A stretch of DNA of 64,000 bases from Microbacterium sp. cf332 (GTDB lineage: Bacteria; Actinomycetota; Actinomycetes; Actinomycetales; Microbacteriaceae): the NCBI RefSeq assembly GCF_900102175.1, contig NZ_FNKN01000001.1, forward strand, positions 558,001-622,000. The letters run 5' to 3'. Of the stretch, positions 18,534 through 26,861 are shown piece by piece (the first letter of the stretch is position 1; each line of letters opens with the position of its first letter). A model generated the notes under the pieces. That model searched no databases. It saw only the letters and a program-made list of their open reading frames with translations, and was not told the DNA's origin. The position numbers and the translations under genes were made by a program.

Positions 18534-19516
18534 CGGCGTCCTCCTTCGACATCGATCGGGCCCGTCGCCGGCGTCGGCGCCACGGCGGCATGCCGGGGAA
18601 CCAGACCCTCGAGCCACTCGACCAGGTAGGACCTCTCCGCGCGGCGGTCGCCGCGCGTGAAGCGGCGCTCGACGAAGTGCTGGCCGACGCTCAGCACGGT
18701 GGTCACCAGCAGATACCAGATGCTCACCGTGATGAGCAGCGGGATGACCTCGAAGTTTCGCGAATAGATGGTCTGCGCCGCGAAGAGCAGGTCTCCGATG
18801 GCGATGACGCTCACGAGCGCCGTCGTCTTCAGCATCGAGATCGTCTCGTTGCCGGTGGGCGGGATGATGACGCGCATGGCCTGGGGCAGGACGATCCGCC
18901 GGAAGATCTGCCGACGCCGCATACCGAGCGCCTCGGCGGCATCCGTCTGTCCCGGATCGACCGAGAGCAGTCCGGCGCGGACGATCTCGGACATGTAGGC
19001 CCCCTCGTTGAGGCCGAGCCCGAGGATCGCCGCGAGCATCGGTGTGATCAGCGTGTTGGTGTCGGCCTCGGCGAGAACAGGGCCGAACGGGATGCCGAAC
19101 TGGAGGGTCGGGTACAGCGCCGCCAGGTTGAACCAGAAGATGAGCTGCACCAGCAGCGGCGTTCCACGGAAGAACCCGACGTAGGCGGACGCCGCACCCG
19201 ACACCACGACATTCCGCGACTGGCGACCGACCGCCATGATCACCCCGATCGCGACGCCGATGAGCATCGCGACGACCGTGAGCCAGAGCGTCGTGCCGAG
19301 CCCGCGCAGGATGCGGCCGTCGAGGAAGTAGCCCCAGACCTTGGCCCACTCGAAGTTCGGATTGGTCGCCACCGACTGCACGAGCAGGGCGGCCAGCAGC
19401 AGAACGATGACCGACACGAGCCACTGGCCCCAGCGCCGCACCGGGACGACCCGGAGCGGCGCCTCCCCGGCGATCGTCCCGCCGGGGCGCACCGCCCTCG
19501 GGACAGCCGTGCTCAC
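18530..19516 (-). CDS. Polar amino-acid ABC transporter permease
   Basis: A 328-residue membrane permease of the HisM/GlnP family. After a cytoplasmic N-terminus it has about five membrane segments, [13 protein letters not shown] at the start of the domain, the [13 protein letters not shown] motif and the EAA loop [19 protein letters not shown]. The start is a GTG at 19516 that overlaps the stop of the binding-protein gene (GTGA). Only one permease gene is present, so it probably acts as a homodimer. The C-terminal tail of about 40 residues is longer than usual. Confidence 0.92.
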   Translation of the reverse strand: MSTAVPRAVRPGGTIAGEAPLRVVPVRRWGQWLVSVIVLLLAALLVQSVATNPNFEWAKVWGYFLDGRILRGLGTTLWLTVVAMLIGVAIGVIMAVGRQSRNVVVSGAASAYVGFFRGTPLLVQLIFWFNLAALYPTLQFGIPFGPVLAEADTNTLITPMLAAILGLGLNEGAYMSEIVRAGLLSVDPGQTDAAEALGMRRRQIFRRIVLPQAMRVIIPPTGNETISMLKTTALVSVIAIGDLLFAAQTIYSRNFEVIPLLITVSIWYLLVTTVLSVGQHFVERRFTRGDRRAERSYLVEWLEGLVPRHAAVAPTPATGPIDVEGGRR

Positions 19517-20436
19517 TTCGCCGCCTGTGCGGGGTCGGTGTAGACCTCGGCGGTGTCGACGGCGCCCACCTCGACGCCGAATCGCTCGAGGTTCTCGAGG
19601 TACAGACCTTCGTCCATAAGCTTCTGCAGGGCTGCCGCGACGGCCTCGGTGAGCTCCGAGCCCTTGGGGAAGGCCAGCCCCCACGGGGTGGGCTCGTAGT
19701 TGATGTCGAGCGCCTCCATGGCGCCATCCGACTGAGCCGCCTGATAGACGGCCGGCGGCAGTGCGCTGACCGTCGCCTCGACGCGGCCCGACGACAGCGC
19801 GAGCACGGCGTCGGCAGCGGTGGCGAAGGTCGAGATCTCGATGTCGGGGTCGCCGGCGGCCGAGCAGGTCTCGGCCCACACCGGGAGGGTGACCGTCTCT
19901 TCGGTCGAGCCCTTGAGCACGCCGACGGAATGACCGCAGAGCGTCTCGATCGACAGCTCCTCGGGGTTGCCTCCGGCGACGAGGAGGGTCGTGCCGCCCT
20001 GGAAGTCGCTCACGAAGTCGACGGCTCCGAGCCGCTCCTGCGTGATGCCGAGCGATGCCGCTGCCATGTCGACCTTGCCCGACTCGAGGGCGGGGAACAA
20101 CGCGTCGAACTTGATGTCATCGAAGACGATGTCGATGCCGAGCACCTCGCCGATCAGGCGCACCTCCTCCGGCTGCGAGCCCGACAGGGTCACGCCGTCC
20201 TCGGCGAGGTCGAGGATCGGCGGGTAGCCCGGGCCGCTTGCGACGTGGATCTCACCGGCCTCGGCGATGTCCGCGGGCAGCAGGTCAGCGATGGACTGGT
20301 CGAACAGCTCGCTCTGGCCGGCCGCGGGCGATGCCTCGCCCGACGACGCGCAGCCGGCCAGGAGCGCGACGGTCGTGAGGGACGCCCCCACGACGAGGCC
20401 GAGACGGGGGACGGGACGGAACGGACGGCGATTCAT
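19513..20436 (-). CDS. Amino-acid ABC transporter substrate-binding lipoprotein (family 3)
   Basis: A 307-residue family-3 binding protein anchored as a lipoprotein: the signal peptide ends in LLAGC at about residue 28. The mature part has [32 protein letters not shown] and [15 protein letters not shown], the usual pattern for polar amino-acid receptors. The ATG at 20436 is chosen over the upstream in-frame codon because the signal peptide begins there and AAGGAG lies just before it. First gene of the importer operon; a roughly 100-base 5' leader with a hairpin precedes it. Confidence 0.92.
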   Translation of the reverse strand: MNRRPFRPVPRLGLVVGASLTTVALLAGCASSGEASPAAGQSELFDQSIADLLPADIAEAGEIHVASGPGYPPILDLAEDGVTLSGSQPEEVRLIGEVLGIDIVFDDIKFDALFPALESGKVDMAAASLGITQERLGAVDFVSDFQGGTTLLVAGGNPEELSIETLCGHSVGVLKGSTEETVTLPVWAETCSAAGDPDIEISTFATAADAVLALSSGRVEATVSALPPAVYQAAQSDGAMEALDINYEPTPWGLAFPKGSELTEAVAAALQKLMDEGLYLENLERFGVEVGAVDTAEVYTDPAQAAK

Positions 20437-20481
20437 GGCACTCCTTGTTCGGGCGGGATGCTGCACGGTGACGGTGTCCGC

Positions 20482-20541
20482 TCACGGATCGAGCCGGGCC
20501 CCGTCAGCGGGGGCCGCGACGTCCGTGGCGAGTGCGCTCAT
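20482..20541 (-). other. Possible 19-codon leader ORF with hairpin before the ABC operon
   Basis: In the leader of the binding-protein gene there is an open ATG-to-TGA frame of 19 codons (start 20541, stop 20482). Inside it is a GGCCCC/GGGGCC stem (20497-20502 with 20510-20515) that could fold in the RNA. No convincing ribosome binding site precedes it, and its ATG overlaps the candidate -10 hexamer TATCAT (20540-20545), which argues against translation. It may simply be a structured leader. Confidence 0.2.
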
Positions 20542-20609
20542 GATAGGAACGGCCTTTTTCGCCCGGTCGACGCCTCCGGGAACACGCAAACCCGACGCGT
20601 CCGGATCGC
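20540..20609 (-). promoter_or_regulatory. Promoter and 24-bp operator copy of the amino-acid ABC operon
   Basis: Read towards the importer genes, an imperfect dyad occupies 20586-20609; its promoter-near half is GGGTTTGC and its far half is degenerate. A -10-like TATCAT lies at 20540-20545, centred exactly 55 bp from the dyad centre, with no good -35, which would fit an activator-dependent promoter. The inner 15 bases match the copy before the flavin oxidase at 14 of 15 positions. Confidence 0.55.
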
Positions 20610-20639
20610 GCTTTCGCGAACCGGGGGACGATCGGGGCG

Positions 20640-22061
20640 TCAGGCCGCGGCGCCCGCGACGGCGGCGCGGTACCCGACGAGGCCGGAGAGGTCGGCCGAG
20701 AGCGCGAGTGCGACGGCCTTGAGCTCGGGGATGCGGGGCCGCATCTCGTCGGTGGTCCCCACCAGGCACACGGCGGCGGCGACAGCACCGCTGGCATCGC
20801 GGATCGGTGCCGTCACGGCGGTCTGCCCGGCCTCCTCGAACGATTCCGTCGCGAGCACGCCGTCGCGCACGAGCACCGCGACGCGGCGGCGGAAGTCGGC
20901 GAGCTCCCGCGCGTCGGTCCGCCGCGGCAGGAACGACGGGATGTCGTCGGGGTCGAAGTCCATGACGAGCGTCGGCCCGCCGTCGGCACTCGGGATCGGG
21001 CACGGGCGGCCGAGCCACGGCGTCATGTCGAGGCCCGCACCGAGGCTTCGGATCTCCTCGACGAGGGTGACCGAGCGCATGCCCCTCAGCACCGTGATGA
21101 AGGCGCAGACACCGGTGGCGTCCGCGGCCGCCGCGACGACGGGCGCGCCCTCCGTCACGAGGGTCGGCCGCACGGCCGCCCGGACCCAGCCGTGGAGCAT
21201 CCACGACAGGTGCATGCGCTCGCGGTCGGCGTCGAAACGGATGAAACCGACGCGGTGGCACGACTCGAGCAGGCGCAGCGCCCGGTCGCGACGGATGCCG
21301 GTGGCCGCGCAGAGCTCGGAGACCGTGGCCTCCGCGGGCCCGAGAGCCTCGAGGAGCACCTGGGTCGCCGCGAGAGCCGACGAGGGGCCGCGCCTCGCCC
21401 CCGGCGGCGTCCGTCGCGCGCGCGGCGCGTCGAGCGTGCGCTCGAGCGTGCGTCGCTCGGCCGCCAGGGCTCGGCGCGCGACGGGCACGCCCTCCTTCGC
21501 CCGGTTCACGGGCAGGCGCACTGCCAGGACCCCGACGCTCTCGCCGCCCGGCTCGAGCACCGGGACGGCGAGTTCGACGCACTTGCCGATCCGCGATTCG
21601 GTCACCTGCCCGCCCATCCCGACGCCGACCCTCGCGAGGGCCTGCACGCTCGCGCTCCGCTGGTCCGCGACGAGTTCCCCCACCCCGGCCGGGGAGTGGA
21701 GCGTCCACGGCGAAGGGACGGCGTCGACGACGCGGACGCCCCCGAGAGCCCCGACCGCCAGCACCGCCGTCTCGCCGGTGCCGTGGGCGAGCCGGGTGAG
21801 GGCCGAGCGCGCGGCTGCGACGGAGGGCTCGGAAGCGACGCCGGACAAGCGCAGAGCGGCGGGCCCGACCCGATAGGACCCGTAGGCCTCGCCGCGCGCG
21901 AGCAGGCCGAGGTCGACCAGCTCCGCGCACAGCCGCGACGCGCTGCTCAGGGACATCCCCGCCGACCGCGCGATCGCGCCGGTCAAGATGGGCTCCGTCG
22001 GGTCGGGACGCCCGGCCACAACCTGGACGACACGGAGCCCCGCCTCCACACGTGCGGTCAT
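20640..22061 (-). CDS. Transcriptional regulator made of two IclR-like modules
   Basis: A 473-residue protein, about twice the usual IclR length (250). The first half has a winged HTH (GAIARSAGMSLSSASRLCAEL, here part of a longer helix pair) and a GAF-like effector domain. The second half repeats this layout: VSELCAATGIRRDRALRLLE is a second HTH, followed by a second effector domain ending VTAPIRDASGAVAAAVCLVG, a classic IclR C-terminal signature. No frameshift or stop separates them. It diverges from the flavin oxidase gene and lies beside the ABC importer; the 24-bp dyad at 22084-22107 is 23 bp from its own start. It is the best candidate regulator of the three-promoter regulon. Confidence 0.82.
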   Translation of the reverse strand: MTARVEAGLRVVQVVAGRPDPTEPILTGAIARSAGMSLSSASRLCAELVDLGLLARGEAYGSYRVGPAALRLSGVASEPSVAAARSALTRLAHGTGETAVLAVGALGGVRVVDAVPSPWTLHSPAGVGELVADQRSASVQALARVGVGMGGQVTESRIGKCVELAVPVLEPGGESVGVLAVRLPVNRAKEGVPVARRALAAERRTLERTLDAPRARRTPPGARRGPSSALAATQVLLEALGPAEATVSELCAATGIRRDRALRLLESCHRVGFIRFDADRERMHLSWMLHGWVRAAVRPTLVTEGAPVVAAAADATGVCAFITVLRGMRSVTLVEEIRSLGAGLDMTPWLGRPCPIPSADGGPTLVMDFDPDDIPSFLPRRTDARELADFRRRVAVLVRDGVLATESFEEAGQTAVTAPIRDASGAVAAAVCLVGTTDEMRPRIPELKAVALALSADLSGLVGYRAAVAGAAA

Positions 22062-22083
22062 GGCTCCCCTTCGCCGGTAATCG

Positions 22084-22153
22084 GCAAACCACACGCGCCG
22101 GGTTTGCAGGTGGCCAGCACTGTAACAGCGCCGGACGACGGGGTTCAAATAAT
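22084..22153 (+). promoter_or_regulatory. 24-bp operator and promoter of the flavin oxidase gene
   Basis: GCAAACC (22084-22090) and GGTTTGC (22101-22107) form a perfect 7-bp inverted repeat in the region between the double-IclR gene and the oxidase gene. A -10-like AATAAT lies at 22148-22153, its centre exactly 55 bp from the dyad centre, and no good -35 is seen. The site is also close enough to the regulator start to allow autorepression. Confidence 0.6.
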
Positions 22154-22185
22154 GACCATCACCGATTGGGAAGGACTGAGGCCAC

Positions 22186-23349
22186 ATGGAGAGATTCGAT
22201 GTCGCGGTGGTCGGCATGGGCGCTCTGGGGAGCGCTGCCGCGTACCACCTCTCGCGAACCGGAGTGCGGACGATCGCGTTCGAGCAGTTCGAGCTCGGCC
22301 ACGTCCGCGGGGCGTCGCACGACACGTCGCGCATCATCCGCACCTCGTACGGCTCCACCCCGTACGTCCGTCTCGCGCAGGCGTCGTATCGCGACTGGGC
22401 CGCTTTCGAGGCGGCGACGGGAGAACGTCTCACGACCGTGACCGGTGGGCTCGTCTTCATCCCGACCGACGGGCCCTTCGCCGCGTCCGACTTCGTGTCG
22501 AGCCTCACCGAGGCGCAGGTGCCCCACGAACTGCTCGCCCCCGACGACGTCCACGCGCGGTGGCCGCAGTTCTCGCTGCCCGCCGGCGTCGAGACGGTCT
22601 ACACACCCGACTCGGGGATCGTCCACGCCGCGCGTTCGGTCGCCGCGTTCCAGATGCACGCCCGCATGAACGGCGCGGTCATCCGCGACCGCACGCCGGT
22701 GCTGAGCCTCATCCCCGACGAGTCCGGCGTCGTCGTGCGCACCGCCGACGGCGACGTACACGCCGGCAAGGTCGTCCTCGCAGCCGACGCCTGGACGAAC
22801 GCGCTCCTCGCACCGCTGGGTGCCGAGATCCCCCTCATCACGATGCAGGAGCAGGTGACGTACTTCGCCCCCGAACAACCCGACGCGTTCGACCGCGACC
22901 GGTTCCCGGTGTGGATCTGGGAGGACGAGCAGTGCTTCTACGGCTTCCCGACCTATGGCGAGCCGACCATCAAAGCGGCGCGCGACCGGTCCGACAACAT
23001 CATGTCGCCCGACGAGCGCACCTTCGCGCCCTCCCCCGAACTGCTCGCAGAGCTGTCATCCTTCATGTCGACGACGATCCCCGGCAGCGGCGGCGTACTC
23101 CGCACGGTGACCTGCCAGTACGCCATCACCCCCGACCGCAACTTCGTCATCGGTCCCGTGCCCCAGCACCCCGACATCATCGTCGCCCTCGGCGCGGGGC
23201 ACGCGTTCAAGTTCACCCCGACCATCGGCCGCATCCTCGCCGAGCTCGCCGTGGACGGCGAGACGACCGAGGACATCTCCACGTTCGGGGTCGCCGCAGC
23301 GCACGATCCCGCCACGGGCATCGATCACCGCCCCGTCCTCGTCGACTGA
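22186..23349 (+). CDS. FAD-dependent amine oxidase, monomeric sarcosine oxidase / SolA type
   Basis: A 387-residue flavoprotein of the MSOX/N-methyltryptophan-oxidase family, which oxidises secondary amino acids and releases H2O2. The N-terminal FAD motif is VAVVGMGALGSAAAYHLS. The Cys that carries covalent FAD in this family is Cys310 in TVTCQYAITPD, and LGAGHAFKFTP ends the flavin site. GGAAGGA precedes the ATG at 22186. It is followed 16 bp later by an alpha/beta hydrolase gene. Its promoter carries the 24-bp dyad. The natural substrate could be an N-methyl amino acid, pipecolate, or an opine-like compound; sequence does not decide. Confidence 0.87.
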   Translation: MERFDVAVVGMGALGSAAAYHLSRTGVRTIAFEQFELGHVRGASHDTSRIIRTSYGSTPYVRLAQASYRDWAAFEAATGERLTTVTGGLVFIPTDGPFAASDFVSSLTEAQVPHELLAPDDVHARWPQFSLPAGVETVYTPDSGIVHAARSVAAFQMHARMNGAVIRDRTPVLSLIPDESGVVVRTADGDVHAGKVVLAADAWTNALLAPLGAEIPLITMQEQVTYFAPEQPDAFDRDRFPVWIWEDEQCFYGFPTYGEPTIKAARDRSDNIMSPDERTFAPSPELLAELSSFMSTTIPGSGGVLRTVTCQYAITPDRNFVIGPVPQHPDIIVALGAGHAFKFTPTIGRILAELAVDGETTEDISTFGVAAAHDPATGIDHRPVLVD

Positions 23350-23365
23350 CGCAGAGAGGAACTTC

Positions 23366-24220
23366 GTGCCGTACACCGACACGACCGACGTCGATCTCTA
23401 CTTTGAGGCCTTCGGCGACGCGGACGCCCCGCTCGTCGTGCTGATCTCGGGAGGCGGCGCCCAGCTGCTGTCGTGGCCCGAGCCCTTCATCGAGCTCATT
23501 GCGGCCCAGGGCTTCCGCGTCGTCCGCTTCGACAACCGCGACACCGGTCTCTCGCCGCGTTTCGGGGGCGAGGACGACGTCGACGGCGGGTACGGACTCG
23601 AGGAGCTCGGTGACGACGTGGTGCGCATCCTGGACCATCTCGGCGTCGACGGCGCGCACCTCGTCGGACATTCGATGGGCGGCATGATGGCGCAGATGGC
23701 CGCCATCCGGCGTCCCGGCCGTGTGCTGAGCCTCGGCCTCGTCTCGACGATCCCCGGCCAGGACCCCCGCTACGTGCGCCACGACGCACGACCCGAGCTG
23801 CAGCAGGCGCCGGTGCGGGTGCCGCGCGCCGCGCAGGTCGAGGCGGCGGGGGCATATGCCGAGGTCGCCGGTAGCGCGCGCTATCCGATCGACGTCGGCT
23901 GGATGCGGTGGGCCGCGGGCGAGGCGTTCGACCGCGGCGACGCCCCGGAGGGCTTCAGCCGCCAATGGGCGGCCCTGCTGCGCGCTCCCGAGCGCCTCGA
24001 GCTGCTGCGCTCGGTCGCCGCGCCCGCGCTCGTCTTCCACGGCCGCGACGACGACGTCTGCGGTCACGATGCCGCGATCGACATGGCCGCGGCCCTGCCG
24101 GAGGCCGAGCTGCAGATCCATCCCGGCATGGGCCACCTGATCCCGCCGGGCCTGTGGCCCGCGCTCGCCGACGGCATCGTGCGCACCGCGCGCCGCGGCG
24201 AACAGCTCGCGGGGCGCTGA
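23366..24220 (+). CDS. Alpha/beta hydrolase
   Basis: A 284-residue alpha/beta-hydrolase-fold enzyme. It shows the oxyanion segment LISGGGAQLLSW, RFDNRDTGLS, the nucleophile elbow GHSMGG, an acid-residue region FHGRDDDVC and a late catalytic-type His in IHPGMGHLIP. It starts with GTG at 23366 behind AGAGAGGA. It lies 16 bp downstream of the flavin oxidase gene and is probably in the same transcript, so it may hydrolyse the product or an ester/amide precursor in the same pathway. Its substrate is unknown. Confidence 0.88.
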   Translation: MPYTDTTDVDLYFEAFGDADAPLVVLISGGGAQLLSWPEPFIELIAAQGFRVVRFDNRDTGLSPRFGGEDDVDGGYGLEELGDDVVRILDHLGVDGAHLVGHSMGGMMAQMAAIRRPGRVLSLGLVSTIPGQDPRYVRHDARPELQQAPVRVPRAAQVEAAGAYAEVAGSARYPIDVGWMRWAAGEAFDRGDAPEGFSRQWAALLRAPERLELLRSVAAPALVFHGRDDDVCGHDAAIDMAAALPEAELQIHPGMGHLIPPGLWPALADGIVRTARRGEQLAGR

Positions 24221-24245
24221 CCCCCGGTACCCGGAGCGGGGGTCA
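24218..24245. terminator. Bidirectional terminator containing both stop codons
   Basis: A perfect 9-bp inverted repeat, TGACCCCCG (24218-24226) and CGGGGGTCA (24237-24245), separates the convergent hydrolase and cupin genes. The TGA of the hydrolase is the first three bases of the left arm and the TGA of the cupin, read on the minus strand, is the outer end of the right arm. It would end transcription in both directions. Confidence 0.7.
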
Positions 24246-24617
24246 GCCGAGAGGCGGCCCGTACACGAGCACCAGCTCCGCGGGCGCCCTGGAGTCGTTG
24301 CGCACGCCGTGCGGCACACCGTGCGGGGCGTAGGCGGCGTCACCCTCCCGCAGCACGATCGGCTCGGGACCTCCCGTCACGACCACCTCGCCGCGCGTGA
24401 CGACGTACATCTCGTCCGCGCTGTCGGTGGAGCAGCTGGCGGGGTCATCCGCGAGGTGGTGATGGACACCCTCCTCGGCGCCGGGCTCGAGGTGGTAGAA
24501 CATCACGCTCGCCGCGAGCCGCGTGGACGCGCGGAAGTAGCGCTCGACCTGCACCTGCCCCTCGCCGCGGTACATCCGCCAGTCGAGCGCATCCTCGCCC
24601 CGTCGCTGCATCCGCAT
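24243..24617 (-). CDS. Small cupin-domain protein
   Basis: A 124-residue single-domain cupin. The metal-binding pattern is visible: EEGVHHHLADD in motif 1 and GDAAYAPHGVPHGVRN in motif 2. The ATG at 24617 is chosen because GGAGG lies 5 bases before it; the open frame reaches 24647. Such cupins can be isomerases, dioxygenases or sensors. It diverges from ocd and shares the intergenic region that contains the third 24-bp dyad, so it may belong to the same locus. Function not known. Confidence 0.85.
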   Translation of the reverse strand: MRMQRRGEDALDWRMYRGEGQVQVERYFRASTRLAASVMFYHLEPGAEEGVHHHLADDPASCSTDSADEMYVVTRGEVVVTGGPEPIVLREGDAAYAPHGVPHGVRNDSRAPAELVLVYGPPLG

Positions 24618-24693
24618 CCCGACCTCCCGTCGCCGTCGTGCCGCCACGGTAAGGACGCCGCGTCACCGCTCCCGACGCGCCCGCTGACAATCC

Positions 24694-24763
24694 GCAAACG
24701 ATAGTTCGCGGATTTGCCACTTCCGGCGGCGGAAATCCGGTGGACCCGCGCCGTCGGGAGAAT
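24694..24763 (+). promoter_or_regulatory. 24-bp operator and promoter of ocd
   Basis: A dyad beginning GCAAAC and ending ATTTGC spans 24694-24717, with a nested AATCCGC/GCGGATT inverted repeat around it. A -10-like GAGAAT lies at 24758-24763, centred exactly 55 bp from the dyad centre, the same geometry as at the two other promoters. The transcript would then start near 24770, giving a leader of about 43 bases before the ATG. Confidence 0.58.
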
Positions 24764-24812
24764 GTCGCCACACGTGGTGCCCCGAGGCGCCGTCCGCCGA
24801 AAGGAATCCGTC

Positions 24813-25838
24813 ATGCGTTTCGTCAGCGTCAGCAACATGGTCGCGTGGGTCCGCGAGACCGGCCCGGAGTCGATCATCGCGGGGATGGTGGACGCCATGG
24901 AGGTGGACTTCCGACGGTGGGAACGTTTCGAGCGCGAGCCGCGCGTCGCGAGCCACTCGCCGATCGGCGTCATCGAGCTCATGCCCACGAGCGACGGCGA
25001 GCTCTACGCGTTCAAGTACGTCAACGGTCACCCCGCGAACCCGTCGCGCGGTTTCCAGACGGTCACCGCGTTCGGCGTGCTCGCCGACGTCATGACGGGC
25101 TACCCGCTCTTCCTCTCGGAGATGACCCTTCTGACGGCGCTCCGGACGGCCGCGGCATCGGGGCTCGCCGCACGGTGGCTCGCGCGCCCCGACAGCCGTG
25201 TGCACGCGATGATCGGCGCAGGTTCACAGGCCGAGTTCCAGGCACTCGCGATCCGCTCGCAGCTCGGCATCACCGATCTCCGGGTCTTCGACACCGATCG
25301 GGCCGCGGCCGAGGCCACGGCCCGGAACCTCGGTCCGCTCGGCTTCACCGTCACGGTCGCCGAATCCGCGGCCGCCGCGGCGGCGGAGGCCGATCTCATC
25401 ACGACCTGCACCGCCGACAAGGCGAATGCCGTCGTGCTGCGCGCCGACGAGGTCCGGGCCGGAACGCACATCAACGCGATCGGCGGCGACTGCCCCGGCA
25501 AGACCGAGCTCGACCTCGCGCTCGTCCGCGAGAACCGGCTGTTCGTCGAGCACACCCCGCAGACCCGCATCGAGGGCGAGCTGCAGCAGCTCCCCGCCGA
25601 CTGGCCGGTCACGGAGGTGTGGTCGGTCATCGCGGGCACCGCCGCGGGCCGTGTGTCGCCCGACGAGATCACGGTGTTCGATTCGGTCGGGTTCGCGATC
25701 GAGGACTTCACCGCCCTGCGCTACACGCGCGACGCGACCGCGAACACCCGCTACAGCGAGTCGATCGACCTCATCGCCGAGCCCGAGGACCCCAAGGACC
25801 TGTTCGGCATGGTCGGAGCTCCGGTGCCCGCGGTGTGA
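24813..25838 (+). CDS. ocd: Ornithine cyclodeaminase
   Basis: A 341-residue NAD-dependent ornithine cyclodeaminase, converting ornithine to proline and ammonia. It closely follows the known Pseudomonas enzyme as I recall it: RVASHSPIGVIELMP, FKYVNGHPANPSRG, the NAD-site MIGAGSQAEFQ, NAIGGDCPGKTELDL, EHTPQTRIEGELQQLPADWP, FDSVGFAIEDF and the end DPKDLF. The ATG at 24813 has AAGGAA upstream; the longer frame would cross the promoter. Together with PutA (13294-16758) it gives a route ornithine to proline to glutamate. The related alanine-dehydrogenase or ketimine-reductase activities of the family are less likely given the match to true OCD motifs. Confidence 0.9.
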   Translation: MRFVSVSNMVAWVRETGPESIIAGMVDAMEVDFRRWERFEREPRVASHSPIGVIELMPTSDGELYAFKYVNGHPANPSRGFQTVTAFGVLADVMTGYPLFLSEMTLLTALRTAAASGLAARWLARPDSRVHAMIGAGSQAEFQALAIRSQLGITDLRVFDTDRAAAEATARNLGPLGFTVTVAESAAAAAAEADLITTCTADKANAVVLRADEVRAGTHINAIGGDCPGKTELDLALVRENRLFVEHTPQTRIEGELQQLPADWPVTEVWSVIAGTAAGRVSPDEITVFDSVGFAIEDFTALRYTRDATANTRYSESIDLIAEPEDPKDLFGMVGAPVPAV

Positions 25839-25865
25839 GACCCGGCGAGCGCCGCGCGAATCGTC

Positions 25866-25886
25866 GGCGCGGCGCGCCGCCGCGCC
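25866..25886. terminator. Convergent terminator between ocd and lysR
   Basis: GGCGCGGC (25866-25873) and GCCGCGCC (25879-25886) form a perfect 8-bp stem with a 5-base loop in the 81-bp gap between the ends of ocd and the LysR gene. There is no T tract, as is common in high-GC actinobacteria. Confidence 0.5.
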
Positions 25887-25919
25887 ACGGCGCGACGGGC
25901 CCGCGAAACCGGCCCCTGC

Positions 25920-26861
25920 TCAGCCCAGCAGGTCGATGCCGAACCCCGCGACGACGGTGCGGACCTCGTCGAGGTAGCGCTGGGCCTGCTCGGTGAGCGG
26001 GATGGCGGTGCGGCCGATCCAGCCGATCTCGATGCGCTCGTCGACATCGAGGGGAACGGCGACGATCTCGGGGTCGAGGTCGTCGCTGATGATGCCGGTC
26101 GAGATCGTGTAGCCGTCGAGGCCGATCATGAGGTTGAAGATCGTCGCGCGATCGGACACCCGGATCTCCTGCGCGCTCGAGAGCGTCGAGAGGATCTCCT
26201 CCGCGAAGTAGAAGGAGTTGTTCGCCCCCTGGTCGAACGTGAGCCGCGGCAGGCCGACGAGATCGTCGAGCGTCGCCCGGGCCCGGCCCGCGAGCGGATT
26301 CCGGCGCGAGACGAAGATGTGGGGCTCGGCCACGAACAGCGGGTGGAACGCGAGCCCGGAGTCGCGCAGCAGCTTGTCCATGACGTTGCGGTTGAAATCG
26401 TTGCGGAAGAGGATGCCGATCTCGCTCCGGAGGGTCCGCACGTCCTCGATGATGTCCCACGTGCGCGTCTCGCGCAGCGAGAACTCGTATTCCGGGGCAC
26501 CGGTGCTCCGCACCATGCGCACGAACGCGTCGACGGCGAACGAGTAGTGCTGGGTCGATACACCCAGGAGGCGCCGTGACGGCGGCCGGCCGAGGTATCG
26601 CTGCTCGAGCAGCTCCGCCTGCTCGACGACCTGTCTGGCGTAGCCGAGGAACTCCACCCCGTCGGTCGTGAGGGTCACCCCGCGAGCCGAGCGCAGCAGG
26701 AGATCCCGTCCGACGCGGGCCTCCAGATCCTTCATCGCCGCCGACATCGTCGGCTGCGCGACGAACAACAGGTCTGCCGCAGCCGAGATCGACCCCTCGG
26801 CCGCGACCTCGACGAAGTAGTGCAGCTGCTGCAGTGTGATCGCGCTCCGACTCCCAGCCAT
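25920..26861 (-). CDS. LysR-family transcriptional regulator (mesX-mesD neighbour)
   Basis: A LysR regulator of 313 residues if the ATG at 26861 is used, or 315 from the GTG at 26867. The HTH reads LQQLHYFVEVAAEGSISAAA then LLFVAQPTMSAAMKDLEARVG; the effector domain follows, with TFDQGANNSFYFAEEILSTL in its middle. The start codon lies inside a set of CTATG/CATAG dyads, which suggests autoregulation. It diverges from mesX-mesD and probably controls methionine synthesis from that operon, as MetR does for metE in other bacteria; this parallel is inference. Confidence 0.9.
   Translation of the reverse strand: MAGSRSAITLQQLHYFVEVAAEGSISAAADLLFVAQPTMSAAMKDLEARVGRDLLLRSARGVTLTTDGVEFLGYARQVVEQAELLEQRYLGRPPSRRLLGVSTQHYSFAVDAFVRMVRSTGAPEYEFSLRETRTWDIIEDVRTLRSEIGILFRNDFNRNVMDKLLRDSGLAFHPLFVAEPHIFVSRRNPLAGRARATLDDLVGLPRLTFDQGANNSFYFAEEILSTLSSAQEIRVSDRATIFNLMIGLDGYTISTGIISDDLDPEIVAVPLDVDERIEIGWIGRTAIPLTEQAQRYLDEVRTVVAGFGIDLLG

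Noticed and set aside
20482..20541. Leader peptide attenuator before the amino-acid ABC operon
   Set aside because: The 19-codon frame lacks a ribosome binding site, overlaps the likely -10 and has no run of one amino acid, so attenuation is not supported; kept only as a low-confidence entry.
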